Shown: positions 50,044 through 58,151 of the stretch, in pieces | Layout of the letters: every line of letters starts with the position of its first letter | How positions within the stretch are numbered: position 1 is the stretch's first letter | Source of the DNA: Hominimerdicola alba | Lineage (GTDB): Bacteria > Bacillota > Clostridia > Oscillospirales > Ruminococcaceae | Assembly: GCF_900112155.1 (NCBI RefSeq) | Contig: NZ_FOKQ01000027.1 | Span: 1 to 58,151 of the forward strand | DNA: 58,151 bases | Reading direction: 5' to 3' | The notes under the pieces: generated by a model | What the model saw: only the letters and a program-made list of their open reading frames with translations | Told to the model about the DNA's origin: nothing | Databases searched by the model: none | Position numbers and translations under genes: made by a program

Positions 50044-50604
50044 ATGGATAAGGAAAAGATAATGTTTCACATAAAGGGCTTGCTTGAAGCCATAGGCGAA
50101 GACCCCGAAAGAGAGGGTCTTAAAGATACTCCTGCCCGCGTAGCTAATATGCTTTCGGAAGTGCTGGAGGGTACTGCCTATACAAACCACGATATAGCTG
50201 AGATGTTCGGCAAGACCTTTACTGCTGAGGATATCGGCGCTGAGGAAGCCATCATCATGAAAGACATCACCGTGTTCAGCTACTGCGAACACCACATGGC
50301 GCTGATGTACGATATGACCGTGAATGTAAGCTATATTCCCCGCGGAAAGGTGCTGGGGCTCAGCAAGATAGCACGTATCTGCGAAATGGCGGCTAAGCGC
50401 CTGCAGTTGCAGGAAAGGCTTGGCAGGGATATTGCAGAGATAATCTCCGAGGCGGCAGGCACTCCCGATGTGGGTGTCAAGATAACAGGCTGCCACAGCT
50501 GCATGACGGCAAGGGGCATTAAAAATGCCTCATCACATACCGAGACACGCACGTATCTCGGCGCATTCAAAACTGACAGCGACCTTAAAAGATCACTTGA
50601 CTGA
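50044..50604 (+). CDS. folE: GTP cyclohydrolase I
   Basis: 186 residues, two bases after queE. Zinc/catalytic residues lie in FSYCEHHMALMYDM (C, H, H) and GCHSCMTARGI; LSKIARICEMAAKRLQLQERL is the family helix. It makes dihydroneopterin triphosphate from GTP, feeding QueD and possibly also folate. Its place inside the queuosine operon suggests it mainly serves preQ1 synthesis here. Confidence 0.95.
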   Translation: MDKEKIMFHIKGLLEAIGEDPEREGLKDTPARVANMLSEVLEGTAYTNHDIAEMFGKTFTAEDIGAEEAIIMKDITVFSYCEHHMALMYDMTVNVSYIPRGKVLGLSKIARICEMAAKRLQLQERLGRDIAEIISEAAGTPDVGVKITGCHSCMTARGIKNASSHTETRTYLGAFKTDSDLKRSLD

Positions 50605-50612
50605 GGTGCGAT

Positions 50613-51299
50613 ATGAAAGCATTGGTATTATTGAGCGGCGGACTTGACAGCGCCACCTGTCTTGCTCTCGCCATAAAAAAACACGGCAAAGAAAACGTCA
50701 GGGCACTTTCTGTATTCTACGGACAGAAGCACGACAAGGAGATCAAGGCGGCAAAGGACGTTGCGGCATATTACGGTGTAACGCTGAAAACTCTCGACCT
50801 TGCGCTTATCTTCGCGGATTCTGATTGCTCACTGCTGACAAATTCGGATAAGGAGATACCCCACGAAAGCTACGCTGAACAGCTGACCCACACCGATGGC
50901 AAGCCTGTTTCCACCTATGTGCCTTTCCGCAACGGACTTTTCCTTGCTTCGGCGGCAAGCATAGCAATATCCCTTGACTGCGGGGTCATCTACTACGGCG
51001 CACACGCCGATGATGCGGCAGGCAACGCATATCCCGACTGCTCGCAGGATTTCAATGACGCAATAAACAGGGCGATAACTCTGGGCAGCGGCGAACAGGT
51101 GCATATCGAAGCTCCCTTTGTAGGTCTTACAAAGGCGGACGTTGTGAAGATGGGCACTGAGCTGGGTGTGCCTTATGAACTTACATGGAGCTGCTACGAG
51201 GGCGGAGAAAAGCCCTGCGGAAAGTGCGGCACCTGCATCGACAGAACAGCGGCTTTTGAGGCTAACGGACTTACAGACCCTCTGCTGAAAGGAGAATGA
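50613..51299 (+). CDS. queC: 7-cyano-7-deazaguanine (preQ0) synthase
   Basis: 228 residues with GAGGTGCGAT before the ATG. The ATP pyrophosphatase loop is [15 protein letters not shown]; the zinc site is in [15 protein letters not shown] (four Cys). [17 protein letters not shown] and [17 protein letters not shown] are family signatures. It converts carboxy-deazaguanine to preQ0 with ATP and ammonia. Confidence 0.95.
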   Translation: MKALVLLSGGLDSATCLALAIKKHGKENVRALSVFYGQKHDKEIKAAKDVAAYYGVTLKTLDLALIFADSDCSLLTNSDKEIPHESYAEQLTHTDGKPVSTYVPFRNGLFLASAASIAISLDCGVIYYGAHADDAAGNAYPDCSQDFNDAINRAITLGSGEQVHIEAPFVGLTKADVVKMGTELGVPYELTWSCYEGGEKPCGKCGTCIDRTAAFEANGLTDPLLKGE

Positions 51300-51301
51300 A
51301 C

Positions 51302-51799
51302 ATGGCAGGCAGAACAGAAAACGAAAGAGGCAGTATATCTCTGCTTGGTAACAACAACACAAAGTACAGTGCGGACTACGCTCCCGAGGTACTGGAAACT
51401 TTCCCCAACAAGCACCCCGACCGCGATTATTTCGTGAAGTTCAACTGCCCCGAATTCACAAGCCTTTGCCCCATAACGGGTCAGCCTGATTTCGCGACTA
51501 TTTATATTTCCTACATTCCCGCTGAGAGAATGGTGGAGAGCAAATCGCTGAAGCTGTATCTGTTCAGCTTCCGCAACCACGGCGATTTCCACGAGGACTG
51601 TGTGAACATCATCATGAATGACCTCATCAAGCTGATGGAACCCAAGTACATCGAGGTATGGGGAAAATTCCTGCCCCGCGGCGGAATTTCCATCGACCCT
51701 TACTGCAACTACGGCATAAAGGGTACTAAGTGGGAAGAACTTGCATGGCAGAGACTTGCACAGCACGATATGTATCCCGAGCTTGTAAACAACAGGTAG
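51302..51799 (+). CDS. queF: preQ0 reductase (NADPH-dependent)
   Basis: 165 residues from ATG 51302; AAAGGAG is 7 bases upstream (the ATG at 51296 overlaps the queC stop but is too close to the site). It is the short (unimodular) QueF type. The catalytic Cys is in [14 protein letters not shown] and the family's [16 protein letters not shown] motif is seen as [20 protein letters not shown]. It reduces the nitrile of preQ0 to the amine preQ1. Last gene of the operon. Confidence 0.95.
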   Translation: MAGRTENERGSISLLGNNNTKYSADYAPEVLETFPNKHPDRDYFVKFNCPEFTSLCPITGQPDFATIYISYIPAERMVESKSLKLYLFSFRNHGDFHEDCVNIIMNDLIKLMEPKYIEVWGKFLPRGGISIDPYCNYGIKGTKWEELAWQRLAQHDMYPELVNNR

Positions 51800-51813
51800 T
51801 CTTACAAAAATAT

Positions 51814-51847
51814 CACCCCCGCGTTCTGATCCCAGAACACGGGGGTG
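51814..51847. terminator. Bidirectional terminator between queF and the MIF gene
   Basis: Arms CACCCCCGCGTTCTG / CAGAACACGGGGGTG (one mismatch) with a 4-base loop; T-rich on the plus side. Confidence 0.75.
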
Positions 51848-51867
51848 TTGTATTTACCTGTGAAATA

Positions 51868-52209
51868 TCAGAAGTTAGCGCCGTTCCAGCCCCAGTCGGG
51901 GGTATCGGTGTAGCTTACATATATACGCGAGGGGCTTATGCCCAGCTCGTCGCCGATTATCTCGGATATCTTGCCTGTTAGCTTGTTCTTTGCAGACCTG
52001 TCAGCAGTACCGTATATGCTTACCTGTACCATAGCGGCAGGGTCCGAAGTACCCTTGAACCACAGCTTGTACTCAGGCTCGATACCTACCATGAGCCAGT
52101 TTTCGGACTTGCCGGGGATAGCGGTTATCGCCTGACCCATAGCTGTTTTGATGCTGTCTTCCTTTTCAGCTGAAACCGCTGCGTTGGTTTTGATGTTGAT
52201 GAAAGGCAT
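51868..52209 (-). CDS. MIF-family tautomerase
   Basis: 113 residues with AGGAGGTC before the ATG. The catalytic N-terminal proline (MPFINIKTN) is present, and the C-terminal ISPSRIYVSYTDTPDWGWNG is typical of the family, which includes phenylpyruvate tautomerase and MIF. It follows the nitroreductase by 15 bases in one operon. The natural substrate is uncertain. Confidence 0.88.
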   Translation of the reverse strand: MPFINIKTNAAVSAEKEDSIKTAMGQAITAIPGKSENWLMVGIEPEYKLWFKGTSDPAAMVQVSIYGTADRSAKNKLTGKISEIIGDELGISPSRIYVSYTDTPDWGWNGANF

Positions 52210-52224
52210 ATTAAAGACCTCCTA

Positions 52225-52752
52225 TTATTTAATATAGTATATATAGTTTTCCTTGCGGGGCTTTTCTGCGGGGTAGTCACCCTTGATATGACCTACAACA
52301 CAGTGGCCGATGCCCTCGTAATCACCCGTGATGCCCAGCTTTGCCAGCAGTGCCTTGCCCTCTTCGGATTCAAATTCCTCCTTAGCACGGTGTATCCAGC
52401 AGCTGCCCAGACCAACATCGTGGGCTGCCAGCATGAGATTTCCCATAACAAGACTGCCATCGTAGATATAGGTGCTTGCACTCTTGTCGGCGAGAACTAT
52501 TATAACAGCGGGTGCGCCGTAGAAGGGATCAAAACTCTCGTCCTTGCCCATAATGCGGGCATTCATTGCTGAAAGCTCATCGCGCACCTTTTTATCGGTC
52601 ACACAGATCATTATCGGGGACTGCCTGTTCATACCCGTAGCAGCAAAAGTGCCTGCTTTCAGGATAGTTTCCAGCTGTTCCTCAGTGGGCATTTCATAAG
52701 TGAAAGCCCTTACGCTTCTTCTGGAGATTATCTTGTCCATTACTTCGCTCAT
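52225..52752 (-). CDS. Nitroreductase-family flavoprotein
   Basis: 175 residues with AAAGGAGG before the ATG. FMN-binding motif ISRRSVRAF at the N-terminus, AATGMNRQSPIMI, GAPAVIIVLADK, LGSCWIHRAKEEFE and GHIKGDYPAEKPRKENYI are typical of the family. It reduces nitro compounds or quinones using NAD(P)H. Cotranscribed with the tautomerase. Confidence 0.88.
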   Translation of the reverse strand: MSEVMDKIISRRSVRAFTYEMPTEEQLETILKAGTFAATGMNRQSPIMICVTDKKVRDELSAMNARIMGKDESFDPFYGAPAVIIVLADKSASTYIYDGSLVMGNLMLAAHDVGLGSCWIHRAKEEFESEEGKALLAKLGITGDYEGIGHCVVGHIKGDYPAEKPRKENYIYYIK

Positions 52753-53083
52753 GTTACTGCCTCCTTTTAGTCTAAAGGTTTACCTATATATTATATCACT
52801 TTTATGGGGTTTTCATCTATCGGCTGAATGTACGAAATACGAGGTCGTTATTTGTGTAAAAAAACGGCAGAGGGACAACACAATCTTGCGAAGAATTCCA
52901 AAAGCTCTCTCCCTTGGCAGTTACTGCTACTTTCATCGCGCTCTCTCGGATTTCACCTATTTTACATTGACACCGGAAGCAAAATGTGGTATCATACAAA
53001 TAACGATGAGGGGATGGCACCCATAATAAAAAACGGACATCGTACAACAGAAAAAGGTTTGAGTTACAAAGGGGAGGACACCC
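52753..53083. other. Divergent intergenic region with a plus-strand promoter
   Basis: No gene seen. It holds a plus-strand promoter, TTGACA (52967-52972), 17-base spacer, TATCAT (52990-52995), about 90 bases before the unknown gene at 53084. The nitroreductase promoter on the other strand has a TATAAT but no clear -35 box. Confidence 0.6.
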
Positions 53084-54847
53084 ATGACAAAAAACATTAT
53101 TGTAACGGACGAAAACGGCAAAGTGATCGGCACCACCTACCCTAAAAGGGCGGCGGGGCTTGTAAAGAACGGTCGGGCAGAGTATGTCAGCGACTGTGAG
53201 ATAAGACTGATATCTGCTCACGCTCCGACCGCAGAGATAAACACGGAGGAACAACAGATGAGCAAGATAATAGAATTTGATGCGAGAAAATTCGCGTTTG
53301 ACAAAAGCTGCCGCTCCAATTCGGGGCTGCGCACATTTATAACCCTTTCACTCGGCACTGCCGAGGTATGGGAGATAGGCGACCATGACAGACACAGGTC
53401 GCAGATAATAAGCAGAATGAAACTGCAAAAGTTCACCGACTATACATTCAGATTTGCTATGGTTGGCGGACATAACGAGGACGGCGACGAAGTTTCGCTG
53501 GTGAATATTTTCCCCGAAAACAGATGGGACGACAGGCTGACTTTCGCCCTGGATAAGAACCGCTATGAGCCTGTTATCAGCAAGCGCGACAAGACAGGTC
53601 TTTTGAGAGTATTCGAGCTGCCTTTCAACTCCGAAAACGCCGAGGACTGGTGCATCGTCATCACTCAGGAGAAAGCACCTGCAAAGTTCACTGCACCTCT
53701 GCCCATTGAAGCCTATGCAGGGCTTGAAAATATGACATATCAGCAGTGGATCAATGAGAACGGCAAAAAGCGCGGGTTCTTCAGCCGTGATAATTCAAGC
53801 AAGGACAGTGGATTTATCTTTCGCGATCCCTTCGCAGGCGGAAGTCCTTTCAGAAAGCTGATAGATATGGCTAAGCAGGGCGCTGACGTTGACAACATCA
53901 TCGAAAAAGCAAGAAAAGGTTTCGACCTTGAAAGTCTTATTGAACAGGTAAAGCAGGGCATCGACCCCAACGGTGATCTGTTCGGCGGTGATAAGAGCGC
54001 TCCTGATTATGTGGATAACGGCAGTGATAATGCAGGCGGTTTCACAACCGGTTCTGACGGCATGAACATCAACTGCACAGCCCTTGATATCAACGAGAGC
54101 GAGTTTGCTGAAAAGCTTTTGCAGATAGGCAGCGGATGCACTTTCAGAATGAACGAGGTAACTATCCGTCCCTGCGATGACCGCAGCTGCATGATGATAG
54201 GCAGTCCCACAGCGGGCAGCACACTTTCTTTTGAGAACATGACCATGACGGCTTATGCCCTCTCGATGGTGATGGCAAAGGTGGGCAGCGGCTGCAGCGT
54301 GACTTTCACAAATGTGAAGATAACTGCTGACGGCGTTGATTCCATGATCGATGCTGATAACGACGCAGGCAGGATAAAGTTCGTGCTGAACGATGTTACC
54401 CTGCCCAAGCAGGCGCTCGACCTTATCTATTCCAAGATAAAAACAGGCAGCACCATAACTGCAAACAACATTTCTTCCACATTTACAGCACCCGCGGGAG
54501 AGCAGGAAAAGCCTGCGGCTGAAAACACGGCAAAGGCAGAAAAAACTGTTAAGACCGAGAAAACTGCAAAGCCTGAAAAAGAAGAATCCCGCGGCGGATA
54601 TTTTTTCAAGGATATGCTGAAAAGCACCTTTGAAAACGCAGCTGAAAGCTTCAATTCTTTCGGCGAGATCATGCGCAAGGCAGAGAATAACATCACGAAT
54701 GCCATCGATGATTTTGTGAATGATAAGCCCGAAACACCCAAAGCTGAGGAAACTTCAAAGCCCGCTGAGACAAAGACTGAGCCTTCAGAAGCTCCCGAAG
54801 AAAAGGAAGCGGCTGAGACGGATACTGATGGCGGCGAAGAAGAGTAA
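53084..54847 (+). CDS. Unknown protein with RRXRR-like head and acidic tail
   Basis: 587 residues with GGGGAGG before the ATG. Residues 1-45 (VTDENGKVIGTTYP, GLVKNGRAEYVSDCEIRL) resemble the RRXRR/PLMP head seen in IscB-type proteins. Residues 59-230 look like a beta-sandwich (SGLRTFITLSLGTAEVWEIG, ENRWDDRLTF), 240-320 is helical and basic, and 325-470 has repeated beta segments (TLSFENMTMTAYALS, SVTFTNVKITADGVD). The tail (about 480-587) is Lys/Glu/Ala-rich. A second in-frame ATG at 53258 (residue 59) has its own GGAGGA 7 bases upstream. No HNH, RuvC or other nuclease motif is seen. The function is unknown. Confidence 0.7.
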   Translation: MTKNIIVTDENGKVIGTTYPKRAAGLVKNGRAEYVSDCEIRLISAHAPTAEINTEEQQMSKIIEFDARKFAFDKSCRSNSGLRTFITLSLGTAEVWEIGDHDRHRSQIISRMKLQKFTDYTFRFAMVGGHNEDGDEVSLVNIFPENRWDDRLTFALDKNRYEPVISKRDKTGLLRVFELPFNSENAEDWCIVITQEKAPAKFTAPLPIEAYAGLENMTYQQWINENGKKRGFFSRDNSSKDSGFIFRDPFAGGSPFRKLIDMAKQGADVDNIIEKARKGFDLESLIEQVKQGIDPNGDLFGGDKSAPDYVDNGSDNAGGFTTGSDGMNINCTALDINESEFAEKLLQIGSGCTFRMNEVTIRPCDDRSCMMIGSPTAGSTLSFENMTMTAYALSMVMAKVGSGCSVTFTNVKITADGVDSMIDADNDAGRIKFVLNDVTLPKQALDLIYSKIKTGSTITANNISSTFTAPAGEQEKPAAENTAKAEKTVKTEKTAKPEKEESRGGYFFKDMLKSTFENAAESFNSFGEIMRKAENNITNAIDDFVNDKPETPKAEETSKPAETKTEPSEAPEEKEAAETDTDGGEEE

Positions 54848-54958
54848 TAACCAACTGACATCACGCGGTATCCGCTGGATTGATTTGAGCCGATTGCACC
54901 AAATAAATACCATAAAATTCCGACCTTTTGTCCTTTTGGCTGAAAATCAAAAAACCTC

Positions 54959-54987
54959 TTGACAAATTAAGGATATCGGTGTATACT
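54959..54987 (+). promoter_or_regulatory. Promoter of glnN
   Basis: TTGACA (54959-54964), 17-base spacer, TATACT (54982-54987), just before the attenuator hairpin. Confidence 0.75.
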
Positions 54988-55007
54988 CATATTTGTTAAC
55001 AGCAATG

Positions 55008-55039
55008 GCGCTGTGGACGCTTAGTCCGCAGCGCTTTTT
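55008..55039 (+). terminator. Attenuator hairpin in the glnN leader
   Basis: Stem GCGCTGTGGAC / GTCCGCAGCGC (one G-T pair), GCTTA loop, then TTTTT. It lies between promoter and start codon, so glnN is probably controlled by antitermination, as known for nitrogen genes with ANTAR-type regulators. No such regulator is in the window. Confidence 0.65.
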
Positions 55040-55059
55040 ATTATTCTGGAGGGATAATT

Positions 55060-57141
55060 ATGATAAGCGTACCCGAGATATTTGGCTCAGATGTATTTAA
55101 TGAGTCTGTAATGAGAGAAAAACTGCCCAAGGCAACTTACAAAGCACTGAAAAAGACTATGGATTACGGCGATCCGCTGGCACCCGATGTTGCGAACATC
55201 GTTGCAAATGCCATGAAGGATTGGGCAGTTGAAAAGGGCTGCACACATTACACTCACTGGTTCCAGCCTATGACCGGACTTACTGCTGAAAAGCTGGACA
55301 GCTTCATCACACCTGCTGAGGGCGGTCATGTTATTATGGAATTCTCGGGCAAGGAGCTGGTAAAGGGCGAGCCTGATGCTTCCTCATTCCCCTCCGGCGG
55401 ACTGAGAGCTACTTTTGAAGCAAGAGGCTATACCGCATGGGATCCTACTTCCTATGCTTTCATAAAGGAAAAGACCCTCTGCATCCCCACAGCTTTCTGC
55501 TCTTACAACGGTGAGGCACTGGATAAGAAAACTCCCCTGCTGAGATCTATGGAAGCTATCAACAAGTCTGCACTGAGAGTTCTGAAGCTCTTCGGTTCTG
55601 ACGCTACAAGAGTTATCTCCAACGTAGGTCCCGAGCAGGAATACTTCCTTGTTGACAGAGAGATGTATTCTCACAGAAAGGACATGATCTTCACAGGCAG
55701 AACTCTCTTCGGCGCACCCGCACCCAAGGGTCAGGAGCTTGAAGATCACTACTTTGGTACTATCAAGACAAGAGTTGCCGCTTATATGAAGGATCTGGAC
55801 GAACAGCTCTGGAGACTGGGTATCCATGCCAAGACCAAGCACAACGAGGTCGCTCCCGCACAGCACGAGCTGGCTCCCATCTACGGCACTACAAATATCG
55901 CTACCGACCACAATCAGCTGACCATGGAGATCATGAAGCGTACTGCAAGAAAGCACGGCTTCAAGTGCCTGCTCCACGAAAAGCCTTTTGCAGGCATCAA
56001 CGGTTCGGGCAAGCACAACAACTGGTCGCTTTCAACAAATACAGGCATCAATCTTCTTGAACCCGGCAAGACCCCTGCCGAGAATGCTCAGTTCCTGCTG
56101 TTCCTGACTGCTGTTATCAAGGCAGTGTTTGATTATCAGGACGTACTCAGAGCCTGCGTAGCTACTGCGGGCAACGATCACAGACTGGGCGCTAACGAAG
56201 CTCCTCCCGCTATCATTTCCATATTCCTCGGCGATGAGCTGACAGGCGTTCTGGATTCCATTGTTAACGGCTACAAGTACGAGGGCGAGCACGTTGAGAT
56301 GGAGATCGGCGTTGACGTTCTTCCTCACTTTGCTAAGGATACTACCGACAGAAACAGAACTTCTCCTTTTGCTTTCACAGGCAACAAGTTCGAGTTCAGA
56401 AGCCCCGGTTCAAGACTTTCCTGCGCAGGTCCCAACACCGTGCTCAACACCATCGTTGCAAAGGTACTGGACGATTTCGCAGATGTTCTTGAAAAGGCTG
56501 ATAATTTCCAGGATGCACTGGACGACCTCATCAAGAACACAATCAAGGAAAGCAAGAACATCATCTTCAACGGCGACGGCTATTCTGTTGACTGGGTAGC
56601 TGAGGCTGAGAAGAGAGGTCTGCTGAACCTGAAGAGCACACCCGAGGCTATACCCACATATCTCGCACCCAAGAACGTTGAGCTGTTCTCGAAGTACAAT
56701 GTTTACAGCGAGACCGAGCTGAAGTCAAGAGTTGAGATACTGCTGGACGAATACTGCAAGACCATCAACATCGAAGCTCTGACCATGATAGATATGGCTA
56801 AGAAGGATATCCTGCCTGCTGTTGCTACCTACATCAAGGAGCTGGCACAGACTTCCGCACTGGCTAAGGACTGCGGCGCAGATACCTCTTTCGAGGACGA
56901 CCTTGTAAAGAGACTTTCCGCACTGGCTTCACAGACCTACCGCAGACTTTCCGCACTGGAAGAAGCAGAGATCAAGGCAAAGGATATCGACGATGTTGAA
57001 GCACTTGCTAACTACTATCACGATACCGTATTCGTTGCTATGGGCGAGCTGAGAGCTTCCGCTGACGAGATAGAAACTCTGGTAGGCGAGAAGTACTGGC
57101 CTTATCCCACATACGGTCAGCTGCTGTTCTACGTTAAGTAA
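55060..57141 (+). CDS. glnN: Glutamine synthetase, type III
   Basis: 693 residues, the length of GSIII and longer than GSI/II; GGAGGG precedes the ATG. Family signatures: [60 protein letters not shown] and [20 protein letters not shown]. It makes glutamine from glutamate and ammonia, a main ammonia-assimilation step in rumen bacteria. Expression is likely tied to nitrogen supply by the leader hairpin. Confidence 0.96.
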   Translation: MISVPEIFGSDVFNESVMREKLPKATYKALKKTMDYGDPLAPDVANIVANAMKDWAVEKGCTHYTHWFQPMTGLTAEKLDSFITPAEGGHVIMEFSGKELVKGEPDASSFPSGGLRATFEARGYTAWDPTSYAFIKEKTLCIPTAFCSYNGEALDKKTPLLRSMEAINKSALRVLKLFGSDATRVISNVGPEQEYFLVDREMYSHRKDMIFTGRTLFGAPAPKGQELEDHYFGTIKTRVAAYMKDLDEQLWRLGIHAKTKHNEVAPAQHELAPIYGTTNIATDHNQLTMEIMKRTARKHGFKCLLHEKPFAGINGSGKHNNWSLSTNTGINLLEPGKTPAENAQFLLFLTAVIKAVFDYQDVLRACVATAGNDHRLGANEAPPAIISIFLGDELTGVLDSIVNGYKYEGEHVEMEIGVDVLPHFAKDTTDRNRTSPFAFTGNKFEFRSPGSRLSCAGPNTVLNTIVAKVLDDFADVLEKADNFQDALDDLIKNTIKESKNIIFNGDGYSVDWVAEAEKRGLLNLKSTPEAIPTYLAPKNVELFSKYNVYSETELKSRVEILLDEYCKTINIEALTMIDMAKKDILPAVATYIKELAQTSALAKDCGADTSFEDDLVKRLSALASQTYRRLSALEEAEIKAKDIDDVEALANYYHDTVFVAMGELRASADEIETLVGEKYWPYPTYGQLLFYVK

Positions 57142-57156
57142 TAGATAGACTGTAAT

Positions 57157-57195
57157 AAAGAGTGTGTGAGATAGCGTTTCTCACGCACTCTTTTT
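57157..57195 (+). terminator. Terminator of glnN
   Basis: Arms AAAGAGTGTGTGAGA / TCTCACGCACTCTTT (one mismatch) with a 7-base loop and a T run. Confidence 0.8.
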
Positions 57196-57297
57196 ATAAT
57201 ATAGGACACCGCCTCATACGATGATATTGTTTATTGAGCGGTGATCTTCTCCATATCCGCAGGCGGGGCAGGATAAGGCAGTCTTTTTACGATCGAT

Positions 57298-57326
57298 TTG
57301 ACAGAGCAAAAATCGTGTGCTATAAT
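57298..57326 (+). promoter_or_regulatory. Promoter of the terminal GNAT gene
   Basis: TTGACA (57298-57303), 17-base spacer, TATAAT (57321-57326): perfect vegetative promoter. Confidence 0.8.
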
Positions 57327-57362
57327 CGTTATTAAGATAGATTGGAATTTGTGAGGCTATTA

Positions 57363-57794
57363 ATGAACGTAATGTTATATGATGATAAAGACTGGATCCT
57401 TTCAAAAGAGGCATTCTTGATTTATGCTTCGTGTATGTACCATCCGACATATGAGGACTTCAAAAAACAAATGGAAGATTTGTTAAACGCCCCATTTGTG
57501 AGTGTATATGTATGCGAGAATCAAGGTGTGAAAACAGGAATGATTATTCTGAAACTATCAGATGCTGTAGCGGAAATCATTGGAATAGCTGTATCTGAAA
57601 AAGACCGTCGTAAAGGAATCGGCAGCAATATGCTCCAATATATAATGGAATCAGAGGATTTGGAAAGGATAGAAGCACAAACGGACGATGATTCGATCGG
57701 ATTCTACCGTAAGTGTGGCTTTGCCGAGGAAAGAATCGTAGTTGAATATCCTGATGGAGTTGCTGTCCGATACAATTGTGTACTAAGCAAATAG
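57363..57794 (+). CDS. GNAT N-acetyltransferase
   Basis: 143 residues from ATG 57363; GAGG lies 6 bases upstream (a TTG 21 bases earlier opens a longer frame). The acetyl-CoA loop is AVSEKDRRKGIGSNMLQYIM and DDDSIGFYRKCGFAEE is the usual C-terminal part. Short, single-domain. Substrate unknown. The IS3 element begins about 50 bases after its stop. Confidence 0.85.
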   Translation: MNVMLYDDKDWILSKEAFLIYASCMYHPTYEDFKKQMEDLLNAPFVSVYVCENQGVKTGMIILKLSDAVAEIIGIAVSEKDRRKGIGSNMLQYIMESEDLERIEAQTDDDSIGFYRKCGFAEERIVVEYPDGVAVRYNCVLSK

Positions 57795-57941
57795 ACAAAT
57801 TATGATTTATCATAATGCCCCTGAGCGCCTTTCTGACCCGCCCCCTGTCAAGTAGACAGCGCAAAAAACAAAAATAATCTATGTAGTAACCAAAAGCAGT
57901 CTGTGCAATTTGTGCAGGCTGCTTTGTCGTTGGCAGCAATT

Positions 57942-57996
57942 GGCAAGCACCTTTTGGAGTGAGGAGCGGAGCGACGAACGGAGAAAGGTGCTTGCC
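57942..57996. repeat. Perfect 13-bp inverted repeat inside the IS end
   Basis: GGCAAGCACCTTT and AAAGGTGCTTGCC enclose 29 bases of GAG/GCGACG-type sequence. A strong hairpin close to the transposase stop; it may be a transcription stop or a structure that shields the element from outside transcription. Confidence 0.65.
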
Positions 57997-58014
57997 GCGG
58001 CACCCGCCGATCGG

Positions 58015-58151
58015 TCACGCAGCATACGCTTCATGGTATTCCATAGGTGTCATGCTGCTCAATTTAATCTGGTACCGACCAGTATTGTAGTATCTGATGT
58101 ATTCTTCAATCGCTGCGACCAGACAAGCTTTATCCGTAAACTTGCGAAGAT
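58015..58151 (-). CDS. IS3-family transposase (OrfB), C-terminal end
   Basis: 45 codons visible (first two bases are part of a split codon), stop at 58015-58017. The residues include EEYIRYYNTGRYQIKLSSM and TPMEYHEAYAA, the classic tail of IS3 group transposases after the DDE core. The catalytic part lies beyond the window. Confidence 0.9.
   Translation of the reverse strand, partial: LRKFTDKACLVAAIEEYIRYYNTGRYQIKLSSMTPMEYHEAYAA

Larger units (their letters stand above)
57846..58151 (-). mobile_element. IS3-family insertion sequence, one end inside window
   Basis: The probable terminus is TGTCAAGTAGACA at 57846, reading in as IS3-type ends do. It is followed by a stem-loop (57892-57923), a perfect 13-bp inverted repeat GGCAAGCACCTTT / AAAGGTGCTTGCC (57942-57954 and 57984-57996), and the 3' end of the transposase on the minus strand. 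The rest of the element is beyond 58151. Confidence 0.65.

Overview
The window looks like a chromosomal segment of a rumen or gut Ruminococcus, most likely Ruminococcus albus or a close relative. The evidence is a secreted GH5 endoglucanase ending in a module that resembles CBM37 (a family best known from R. albus), a secreted leucine-rich-repeat protein with a type I dockerin, a type III glutamine synthetase, Gram-positive style promoters (TTGACA-17-TATAAT) and strong AGGAGG ribosome sites. This identification is an inference from gene content; no search was run.

Layout. 1-2083: right part of an IS66-family element. 2097-4796: an ECF sigma/anti-sigma pair, then a worn stretch with a 155-bp IS66-like miniature element, an orphan terminator and a truncated zinc-finger gene. 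4878-10910: a defence island with a DUF262 protein, a Vsr mismatch endonuclease, a C5-cytosine methyltransferase, an NgoFVII/PLD-type nuclease and a Z1-domain ATPase, expressed from three promoters. 11138-14068: a GNAT and a second sigma/anti-sigma pair. 14099-17240: methyltransferase, nitrilase-family hydrolase, MFS transporter and a small acidic protein. 17319-19520: GH5 cellulase with its own promoter and structured leader. 19684-21769: P-loop kinase, methyltransferase and amidase-domain protein. 21841-22992: a complete transcription unit for a 53-residue protein of unknown function, an XRE regulator and six tRNAs (Asp, Gln, Phe, Gln, Cys, Trp). 23005-27560: a MATE pump with an attenuator-like leader and the dockerin-LRR protein, flanked by two inverted copies of a degenerate intergenic repeat.

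27672-35144: a sucrose operon carrying a full PTS chain (EIIBCA, sucrose-6-phosphate hydrolase, fructokinase, HPr, EI) behind a LacI-type regulator and a palindromic operator. 35161-40128: an MBL-fold hydrolase, then hisC behind two tandem promoters and a perfect palindrome, followed by methyltransferase, rimI, GNAT and tsaD (tRNA t6A). 40130-42451: a peroxide-defence operon (gpx, OhrR/MarR regulator, trxA, trxB) with an operator at its promoter. 42518-45572: NrdD-like fragment, ypeB with a sigma-G type promoter, rubrerythrin and a DUF1858 protein. 45584-48667: a large PAS-GGDEF-EAL protein. 48756-51847: the preQ1 (queuosine precursor) operon queD-queE-folE-queC-queF behind a leader with a terminator, probably a preQ1 riboswitch. 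51868-52995: MIF-like tautomerase and nitroreductase. 53084-54847: an unknown protein with an RRXRR-like head. 54959-57195: glnN with an attenuator leader. 57298-58151: a GNAT and the end of an IS3-family element.

No CRISPR array, rRNA, prophage or replication origin was seen. The least explained features are the 53-residue ORF unit, the RRXRR-headed protein, the attenuator leaders, and several proteins that lack a usual family motif (HPr without the regulatory serine, thioredoxin reductase without NADPH motifs). All promoter, operator and terminator calls were made by eye from the sequence.
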